The notes under the pieces: model-generated
Database searches by the model: none
Told to the model about the DNA's origin: nothing
Seen by the model: only the letters and a program-made list of their open reading frames with translations
Translations under genes and position numbers: made by a program
DNA from: Candidatus Aalborgicola bjergmarkensis
GTDB lineage: Bacteria; Pseudomonadota; Gammaproteobacteria; Burkholderiales; Burkholderiaceae_C
DNA: 64,000 bases
Direction of reading: 5' to 3'
Assembly (NCBI GenBank): GCA_016708725.1
Contig: JADJFE010000032.1
Location: 186,001 to 250,000 of the forward strand
In this document: in pieces, positions 18,333 to 28,400 of the stretch
Layout of the letters: the number at the start of each line of letters is the position of its first letter
Position numbering within the stretch: the stretch's first letter is position 1

Positions 18333-19310
18333 ATGAGCACCCACGACAACGCCTACAAAAACGTCTTCTCTCATCCCAGGGCAGTGAAAGACCTGCTGCG
18401 CGGCTTTGTGCACGAAGACTGGGTACAGCAACTCGACTACTCCACCCTGGAAAAAGTCAGCGGCAGCTACGTCAGCGACGACCTGCGCGACCGCGAAGAC
18501 GACATCATCTGGCGCATCCGCATGCGCACCAAAACCTCTCAGGGCAAGGCCACCGGCGAATGGCTCTACGTCTATCTGCTGCTTGAATTCCAGAGCAGCA
18601 GCGACCCCTGGATGGCGGTGCGCATCCTGACCTACATCGGGCTGCTGTACCAGGACCTCATCAAAAGCGGACAAATCAAGGCCCGCAAACTCCCCGCCAT
18701 ATTCCCTTTGGTACTCTACAACGGCGAAAGCCCCTGGAGCGCTGCACGCGAAGTCGAAGAACTGATCGAGCCCGTGCCACAAAGCCTTGCAGCCTACCGT
18801 CCCCGTCTGCGCTACTTTGTGATGGACGAAGGACGAGTGCCCAAAGCCAGTTTGCACCAGGAGGACAACGCCATCGCCAGCCTGGTACAACTCGAACGCA
18901 GCGCCGGCCCGCAAGACATTGCCAACATGGTGGGCGAACTGGCGCACAAACTGAGAGCCCCGCAAAACCGGGAACTGCGCCGAGCCCTGGCGGTATGGGT
19001 ACGCCGCCTGGTGCTGCGCCGCTTTGCGCCCGAAGGCGAGATAATCGAACTTGAAGACTTACCGGAGGTACATCACATGATCAGCGAACGCGTGGAAAGC
19101 TGGACCCAGCAGTGGCTGCAGCAGGGCAAGCTCGAAGGAAAGTTCGAGGCCGAAGCCGATATGCTGCGCCGCCTGCTGACGCGCCGCTTTGGCCCCCTGC
19201 CTCCCGAAGTACAGGCGCAAATCAACGCAGCCAGCGCGCAACAGATTGAAGCGTGGTTTGACCGCAGCGTGGATGCATCCGATCTGGTGCAGGTGTTTTC
19301 CAGCCATTGA
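18333..19310 (+). CDS. Rpn-family recombination-promoting nuclease/putative transposase, intact copy
   Basis: A 325-residue member of the PD-(D/E)xK transposase_31/Rpn family. Residues 1-20 (MSTHDNAYKNVFSHPRAVKD) are the characteristic N-terminus, which fixes the start although the frame is open further upstream. The catalytic core has D56/D57 in REDDIIWR and E85-x-Q87 in LLLEFQSSS. YIGLLYQDLIK and FPLVLYNGESPW are family motifs. A Gln/Lys-rich helix (about 255-270) leads to a C-terminal DUF4351-like segment with ADMLRRLLTRRFGPLP. Rpn proteins are DNA endonucleases that stimulate RecA-independent recombination in E. coli; whether this one moves itself is unknown. It is the only complete copy here; three partial copies lie at 11.5, 30.4 and 31.5 kb. 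Confidence 0.85.
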   Translation: MSTHDNAYKNVFSHPRAVKDLLRGFVHEDWVQQLDYSTLEKVSGSYVSDDLRDREDDIIWRIRMRTKTSQGKATGEWLYVYLLLEFQSSSDPWMAVRILTYIGLLYQDLIKSGQIKARKLPAIFPLVLYNGESPWSAAREVEELIEPVPQSLAAYRPRLRYFVMDEGRVPKASLHQEDNAIASLVQLERSAGPQDIANMVGELAHKLRAPQNRELRRALAVWVRRLVLRRFAPEGEIIELEDLPEVHHMISERVESWTQQWLQQGKLEGKFEAEADMLRRLLTRRFGPLPPEVQAQINAASAQQIEAWFDRSVDASDLVQVFSSH

Positions 19311-19480
19311 GCACCCGCCGTGCGCAGCCTTGCGATCACAGAGGAAACTGGCTGCTGTACTATTGATAGCTGCTCCCGCACGCCAGACAAGCGCAAATGG
19401 CTGTTTTGACATCCATCCATCCCCGTGCTGCCGGGGCAAACCGCCGTGGCTGGCGTGCGCGCCGACGCCTTGGCGGCATT
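18787..19480 (+). repeat. Left direct repeat flanking the giant gene
   Basis: From the middle of the intact Rpn gene to about 170 bases beyond its stop, the sequence is repeated at 30349-31030 with roughly 90% identity. The shared tail holds ATTGATAGCTGCtCCCGCA and CATCCATCCCC. It runs into the first codons of the giant gene. Apart from a 15-base difference in the coiled-coil region the copies align without large gaps. Confidence 0.7.
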
Positions 19481-22400
19481 GACGGTCTGGCCGTGCGACC
19501 CTCACGCGGGGGCAACGCCTTTGTGGACAAGGACGCCGTGCTGGAAATTCCGGTCAGCGCCCTGGGGCCCCAGGATGCGGGTAAGGTCCGGGCGGTGAGT
19601 TTCAGCGACGGCGCGCAGTGGCTGGTGTCGGATGCGGGGCTTGTGGGGGTTGCTGCTACGCCAGACCAGGCGGGGGGTGGTCAGACGAGCACGCTGGCCT
19701 TTGCCGTGCGCGAAAGCGAGCTGGCTTCCAGCGTGCGCGTACCCGGTGCAAGCGGCGCCGTCATCCTCGCCATCGCATCACAGTTCAGCGATCTGGCCGC
19801 CACCTTGCAGGTCACGGGGGCTACGGTGCTGGGCTCTACGCGCGTCAATGGTGTGCAAACCACCCTGGTGCGGGTGAGCGAGGCGGGCTTGAAGCTGATT
19901 CGCCTGCAGGGCACGGGTGCGGCGCAGATTCGTGTGTCGATTGCCGGTGATATGAACCGCGATGGTGTGGTTGATGGCCAGGACAGCGGGATTTGGGAGC
20001 AGGCTGCTGCCAATGGTGCTGCGGTGGGGGATATCGATGGCGATGGTCAGGTCAATGCCACGGATCGCCAGGTGCTTTACGCCAATTACGGTTTCAGGGC
20101 CAACATGGCGCCGGTGGCACAAGCGACTCTGCCCGTGGGCAAGACGCACACCGATCTGGCCACCAGCGTGGCATTGAGCACGGTGGCGCAGGATCTGGAA
20201 GGCGATGCGATCTTCTGGCGCGTGCTTAGGTCTACGCATGGCACGGCCAGTCTGGCGGGCGACGGGCAGACTTTGCTGTTTACGCCGGATGCGGGGTATA
20301 GCGGTCTGGCTACGGTGACGGTGCAGGCGGATGATGGGTTTGCGGCTGGTGGGGCGATGGAGCTCACGGTGAATGTGAGTGATGCGCAGTTGCTGGCCAT
20401 TCGTCTGACCAACCTGGAGCGCCTGAATAATCTGCGTGTGGGCGAGTCGGCCACGGTGCAAGCGGTGGGGGACTTTGCAGATGAGGCCGGTGTGGCTCTG
20501 TCTGCAGGCAACTACCTGACGGTGCAGTCTGCCGACATCGCAGGCATGGGCTACCAGGGCGGCAAGGCGCTGCAGGTGATGGACGCCAGCGACCGTATTC
20601 GTGTCAGCGGTGTGGGTGCTGCACTCCTTAGCGTGGGCCGTACCGATGCGCAGGGGCATGCCGTCAAAGCCGTGGCTGCGCTCAACACCCATGCGGCACC
20701 CGTGCCGGTATCCGGCGTGGACACGGGCGCTGTCACGGATGAAGGCGACGGCGAGGAGGCCGATCCCTTCATCGTTCAGCCCGATGTCTACCCCGGCACG
20801 CTGGCCTTGGTTCCCGGTGGCGCACGCCAGCTCAAGGTGCATGTGCTAGACCCGAATTCTGGTGAACAACTGGACATTCACGAGGCCAGCCAACTGGTGT
20901 TTGCGGGTGCGCCAGAGACTATTGAATCGTATCTCGACCCGGCCACGCAAGACCCCTTGCTGGACCCCGACACGGGCGAAGTCATGTTTGACCCCGATAC
21001 CGGGGAAGTGCTGCTGGATCCCAACACGGGCACCACTGTGGAGATCGTCATACCGGCGCAGGCTCCGGTGTACAGCGGCACCCGCTACTTCGTGTCCGAC
21101 GACAGCATTGCCACTGTGAGCGATGGCGGCTTGATCACCGCTTTGCGCGCGGGTCGGGTCACGGTGTCCATCGTCCATATGGCCAGCGTGATCGACGCCA
21201 ACGGCCACATCAGCCAGCAAGTGGTTGGTCAGACCGACATTGCGGTCCATGTGCAGGCTGCGCAAGTCACCGATAGCGATGAAAACACCCCCGCACCGCG
21301 CACCATTGCGGTGTCCAAAGAGTCCGGTGGCGTGGTGGCCAGCGCAACGGGGGAGACGGTATTGATCGGTGCGGGCGCTTTGGCTGCCGATACGGATGTG
21401 TCCATTGCACGCATCAACGTGGCCGACATGGCCAATCTGCCGAACCTGCCCATTCCCGGCGCGGGGGTGTTGCAGTTGGCAGCCGCCTTCAAGCTTGACC
21501 TGGGCAGCACCGCGAGCACCTTCCCCGTGCAGTTGGCGGTGCCCCTGCAAGCGGGTATTACAGCGCAGGCGGGTACCGAAGTCCTGTTTTTGCGCAAGGG
21601 CCAGGTCTTCACCGAAGACGGCATCAAGCCCACCTGGTGGCTGGTGGACAACGGCTTTGTGGGTGCCGATGGCATCGCCCGCACGGCCAGCAAGCCCTTG
21701 CCTTGTATTGACACCTCGGGCGAATACATTGTGTGTACGCGCATCTCTGGCGTGAGGGGTGGCATGCTTAATCTGGACATTGGCATTGGAGAATGGGCCA
21801 ACTTTGGCAACTTCTGCATCGGTGGTGGTATGTTTGGCATCACCATCCAATCCGAAGTCATCGGCATTCTCGCCACCCTGTCGGGCTCCATTGGTGGCGG
21901 CAGCTACCACTTTGGTGTGCCGCAGTTCTCCAAAAAGATCACCATCCCCGCCATTCCTGCCAGTAAAACCTTTACGCTGGACCTGAGCACCATCATGCCC
22001 ACCGCAGTGACTCCGGATGGCAACGTGGTGCTGCCGGTGATTTCTAATGCCTGGATGGATGATGCGGGCAAAATGCACCTTACCGTGCAAAATGAGGAAC
22101 CGGGCCAATTCAAAGGCAGCATCGTATTGCGCGCCTTGTTGCCCGATGGCTCCAGCAAGGACATACAAACCTTTGAAGGCGATACCAAGGGCGATATCAC
22201 CGTCACATTGCCTGGCGATCCACCACCACCACCGCCACCGGGTGAAACTCCCCCACCGCCTGACGATACCACCCCCAAACTGCCTAACAATATCGCCATT
22301 GGCAGCGTTCGTTGGCAACTGGTTCGCAAAATACCCCAGGAAACCGTCACGGGTTCTGGCGAGCTGAACCAGACGCCCGCGAAAGAATTTGCGGGCAACA

Positions 22401-25400
22401 CGCTGAGTATTCGCCCCAAGCCGCTCATGGCGGCGGTGCTCAACCGCACAGGCATCTCCTTTGTGCGCGAGCTGACCCAGGACGATGTCAACCCGGACAG
22501 CAACCCGCAGTCAACCGACTCCAACTTGCTGGGCAAACTGGGCAAACCCAACGACTTCAACAAGACCTACATCACAGGAGCCAAGGTTCAGCCGGTTGCG
22601 TATTCGGATGATTTGAGCCGCGTGTACGTGGCGGGCAACGGTGTCATCTACGTGATCGATACACTGCGCTTCAAGCTGCTCGATAACATTGACGTGCCTG
22701 CGGGCACCAACATCGTGAGTCTGGTGACGGCGGGGAGCTTCCTGATCATTGGTGAGGGCCGCAGCTACGGCACTGCATCGCCCAAGCCCCGGTTGCTGGT
22801 CATGCGCACGACTCCAGGCAGTGCGGGCTACAACAAGCCCATCACCGTCAAGGGCACGGGGATTGAAGATTCGCCGCTGGGCGTGGCGGGCATGGCCGTC
22901 GGTGCCGATGGCCGCACCCTGGTGGTTGCCGTACCGCAGCAGCGCAATGGCTTCACTTTGGGCGATACCACCAAACGGGGTAACGTCCTGGTGTTTGACC
23001 TCGATAGCTTTGATTTCAGGACCGGCAAGATCGCTGCTCCGATCAAGGCGGAATTGTCTGCCAAGGACAGCAGCGGCAAGGCGCCGCAGACCATTACCGC
23101 CACCAATGACCCTGATCATTTCCTGGTGTCCAATGTGGCTGATTACAACCGGGGTCTGGCCACCCTGGTGCTCACGCGCGATGACAAGGGCACTGATAAA
23201 AAGAAGGTGACAGCCGCCAAGATGACGTCCATCGATATGTCGCAGCCCCACAGCAAGGTGCGCATTGACCGGCTGGATATTCAGCGTGCCCAGAGTGCTG
23301 TGCTGGTGAAGAAGGACGGTGTTGAATACGCCATTGTTTCGGATGACAACTATCACTTTCTGGACCCGTACTGGCGGGCCATGTACGAGGCACCCATGTT
23401 CCAGCAGCTCACACCCGTGGGACCACCATCGCCCATTGGCGGCAGTGCCAGCGCCAAGAAGGTGGCCGTCGGTGGCAAGCTGGGCATTATCAAGGACCCG
23501 TTTGGAACCAGCCCGAAATTCCTGGGGGCCACTTTGCCGCTGGATGGCTATGGCATTGTGAATCTGAGTCTGTCGCCCGACGGCAAAGTGCTCATCGGCC
23601 AGCTCAAGGGCGGCTACAGCGCCAATCTGGCCGATTCGTGGGTAGCCAAGAAGAACCAGAACCACGCCTGGGATGTGGATTTGCTGCTCAAGGCTGCTAT
23701 CGACATGCAAGAGAGTGAACGCATGTCCACACACATCAAGCTCAAAGACAGTGCGGAACTTCTGTTGCCCAATACGGCAAGCGGGGACTTGGGGATGCCG
23801 GCGGGGACGTATTTTGATGAGGCGGATGTGAAGGTGAAGGTGCAGGGCAATATGGGCGACGTGATTGAAGTGGATTTAAAGCCACTCATTGCCGACTGGG
23901 CTGCGCGCGAGCTATTGGGCTTGAAAAGTGCTACCGAACTGCCGGAGTCGAAAATGTCCGAAGCCGAACTAAAGCAATTACGCGATAAACGTGAGAGTTG
24001 GTTGAAAGACGCGACGAGTGTTGAAGAGTTTATTCTTAACAAAGACCAAATAGATATCCATACCACCGATACGGCAGCCTTGCAACTGTGCATGGACAAA
24101 CGCGAGGACAGTAAGGGTGTTGTACAAAGCGAGGTGCTTTCGCGCGACAAGGATCTGGGTTATGCCAAGTTCGAAAAAACCGGGCGCTTGTACATGGTTC
24201 CGAATATCACCAAAGAAGAAGAGGCCACGCTGCGCAGTGGTGAGCGTATTGCCGCTGACAAGATCAGTGATTTGACATTTCGTTTCCAGTTCAAGGACAA
24301 GAACGGTAACTTGCAGTTAAAAACAGGTCAGGTAACCGTTACAGCCAAAGATATTCCGCAAGTGAATACCTTCTTTGGTGATAGGCCGCTGAAAAATCCT
24401 GGTTATTCCAAAATGAAGCTTAAGGGTGACGTGAAGGTTGATAATGCTAATTCAGATCGGCTGGATATTTACAAGGTCGAGCAGCGGCTGAAGTATTTGG
24501 GGTTTCCGGCGATGGGTTACGGCAGCCCAACTTTGGATAGTCAAGATGTTGTTGATTTTTCTGTCGATGGAACGTGGGGTAATAAAGAGTTGCATGCAGC
24601 ATATTTGTTTAAGCAAGTGGTAACTTACAGTGCATCTAATTCCAAACTCGTCGCTCGTTCAAAAAAATGGGATAGGGATAAAGCAAAAGAGTTCTTTGAA
24701 GAACTAGACAAGAATGCGGAAAAAGTGGTAATCCAGCATGACTCTGAGTCTACTATTTTGAAATATTTGAATGCCTTTAACGCCCCGCATTGGGTGAACA
24801 TTGCCAATACCAAAATCCCAGGATGGACTAAGCAAAACACACCTGAAAAATATGGTACGAGTTGGATGCTGGATGCAATGGCCGCTGCAAATTACGCACC
24901 TGATGCATTGCGAAAAAATGTCGGTGGTTCGAATAACAAAATGGAGTTCAATGCTGCCACGGATGCCAATGCGGCGCATTCACCATTTGGACACTCCAGT
25001 CATGATGTTGGCATGGCACTTGATCTTGGTTTGCAATATTTTATATCAAAAAGTAATTTCCATAAACCAAGAGTGGGTGAGGATGGTAAACCTGTCATTG
25101 ATCCAAAAACGAAGAAGCCAGTTACTGACTTGATAATTTCAAATCAAAACAATTCGACGGAACCTATGACGTTGGATGTGGATTCGCTCAGAAAAACTTA
25201 TGTTGATCAAAACGATAAATCCAAGGGCACTTTGTATTCACTTATGCCAAATAAAGCAAATTATGATAATAATGAATGGGATTACGACAATGCAGTGTAT
25301 TTGTCTGGTTTGCTTTCGAGTATTCAAAATGAACGTGGGATTAATAACCAACAAGCTGCACTTCGCGACTTTTTGGCGTTGGTGGATGTTGGGCGAGATG

Positions 25401-28400
25401 ATCGCACAAGTTGGTTGAAGTCCAAGTTGGTCAATGGAGGAGATAATGTTGACAAAGAATTGAAAGCATTGTTTGGGTCGGTTGCTGACTCAAATGTATT
25501 TATTTCAAGAGTTTATATTGGCGACAAATCAAAGAATGAATATAAAAATATTAACGATATTTTGAAACATCTTGGTATTGATAGTGAACCATATCCCGGC
25601 CACCAATCACATTTTCACGTTTACTTCAATCCTCCTAAAGCGGTGGATTTTTATCCAAAGAATTTGATTTCGCCAGATGGTGATGAGAATGCCACAACTT
25701 ATGCGACGGATAAGATGGCTATTGATGTGGCATCAATGCTTGATTATGTTCATTGTCTAATAGGAGGGGAAGTTGAAATGGTTTTTGCAGCAGATGTCCC
25801 TTATGTAATGGTTCAACAAGTGACTGACTCAAAATCAAGTATTGCAGTTGTCGATGAGGTAAAGCCAATAACTTCAGTAGAGTGTCAAGACGTATTGAAT
25901 GATGCAGATGCTCCGAGTTATGGTCCGAATCAATTTGTTATTGGTGCTCACGTTCTTTCTCCACTGGGTTATAAATTAAACAACAAAACAGGAAATTTTG
26001 AATTACCGGAAAATGTGCGTTCATCATTTAGAATGTATGTCACTTCTTCTCCAAAAAATGGAGATGTATTTGTTTCAAGTAAAGAACATTTCATCTATGC
26101 GTACCGTGCGAATGAAGGCTACATAGGTCCCGATAGTTTTACAATTGGCGTGGATACTCTCACCAGGTCCGGGAGAAAAATACATTTCAATTTGGTTTTT
26201 AACTTGGCAGTCGTTGAACAATATCGAGCAGAAGACACACCACCTATTTGTAAGAGTATGAAATTCAGTGCGCTGCAATATGCGCCAATTTCAGTCTCTT
26301 GGGGTTTGACGTTACCAACCGTCCTCTCCAACCTTTCGGGTTCCTCCGTCGGCCAAACCACCGGCACCGGCCCCACCGCCCAAATCACCCTAGACACCAC
26401 CGCCTCCGGCCACGGCTGGTACATCGACCCCACCCCACAAGACAACACCGACGACTTCCTCCCCACCAGCAACCCCACCATCTGGCAAGCCAAAGCGGGC
26501 AGTGCAGCCGACGGCAAGATGGACCTTCTCTCAGTTCTCCTGCACGAATACGGCCACGCCCTGGGCCTGGAGCACAGCGCAGACAGCTCCGACTACATGG
26601 CCACCACCCTGCAGCCGGGCCAGCGCCGCCTGCCCAGCGCCGAAGAACTCACCCTGATGAGCCAACTCGTCGCCCAGCTCAAAGCCAGCACCGCCCTGGC
26701 CGATGACAACGCACCCGCTAACCCGGAACCAGACCCCACGCTGCCCAACCCCTCGGCACCCCTGGGCGCGCTGCTCATTGGCCGCCTGGCCCTGGGCCGC
26801 AAACCCGAAGACGCAGAGCAAGGCAGCCAAGCCCTCTTCAGCGCCAATGCCACCCTGCAAAGCGGCAACCTCGCCACCCTGCAAGACTGGGCCACCCAAG
26901 GCAACGTGGTCACAAGCCCTTCCAGCGGCAACAGCAGTGCAGGCGCCACCCTGGGCGAGTCCACCACCACCCAAACCCGCCTCAACCAGGTCTTCATGCT
27001 CAACCCGCAAGACCGGTACCTGAGCTTCACCCTCAGCAACCTCACGCTGGACGATGCCACCAACGGCCCCGACGATGCCTTCGAAGCCGCCTTGCTCAAC
27101 GCCAACACCGGCACCAACCTGCTCACTCCCCTGAGCCTGAGCCACACCGACGCCTTGCTCAACCTGCAAACCAGCAATAACGGCCTGGCGGAACTGACAG
27201 CCCAGGGCGTCACCCACATCACCCATGCGGATGGCAGCCGCACCTACGTGGTCGACCTCAGCGGCATAACCCGCGATGCCGACGGCAAAGTCGCCGTCAA
27301 CCTCTCCTTCGACCTCATCGGCTTTGGCGCCACCCCCGCCACCATGGGCAGCCACGTCCAGATCAGCAACGTGCACCTCCTGGACCAACGGCAAGCCATG
27401 GACGACAACTTCAGCACCGCAGAAGACAGCCCCGTTACCCTCAACGTCCTGGCCAACGATCAAAACGCCAACCAAAACGGCTTCATTCCCGTAGTGGTCG
27501 CAGCCCCGGCCCACGGCACCGTCAGCGCCAATCCTGATGGAACCTTCAGCTACACGCCAGAGGCCAACTACTTTGGCGCCGACAGCTTCAGCTACACGAT
27601 AGGCAACACAGCCACGGCAGCCAACACCGCCGCCGTCAACCTCACCATCACCCCGGTGAACGACACCCCGGTGACCACGGACATCACCGTCAGCACCGCC
27701 AAAGACACACCAGTCGCTATCAGGCTGGTAGCTGATGACGCTGATTCCACAACGGCTAGCCTGCAATTTGCCATCCAGACCCAGCCGCAACACGGCAGCC
27801 TGAGCGTCAACGCCGATGGAACTTTCAGCTACACGCCAAACGCCAACTACTTTGGCGCCGACCGCTTCACCTACACCGCAAGCGACGGCGAGCTGACCTC
27901 CAATCCCGCCACCGTCAACCTCACCATCACCCCGGTCAACGACGCCCCGACGGCCAACCCGCTGCAAGCCAGCTTGGCTGAAGACGCCAGCGTAGTCCTC
28001 AACCTGCTGGAGGTGGCCAGTGACACCGATGGCGATGCGCTGACCCTCAGTACCACCACCCCCCAATCCGGTGCCCTGACCAAAAATGCCAACGGCAGCT
28101 ACAGCTACACCCCGAGTGCCAACTTCAACGGCACCGACAGCTTCACCTACACCGCCAGCGACGGCAAACTCAGCAGCACCGGCCTGGTACAACTCACCAT
28201 CACCGCCGTCAACGACGTGGCCGCAGCCATCAACGACACCGCGCAAACCATCCAGGGCCAGACCGTAAGAATTGACGTACTGGCCAACGACAGCGACAAC
28301 GACAACAGCACCGGCATCAACGCAACCAACCCCAAACCCGCCAACGCAGACCTCACCCCGCACATCGTCACAGAACCCGCCCACGGCAGCGTCACCAGCA

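Noticed and set aside
20846..22318. A 490-codon minus-strand open frame
   Set aside because: It lies opposite the giant gene, has no recognisable domain and an abnormal His/Gly/Gln composition; treated as a shadow.
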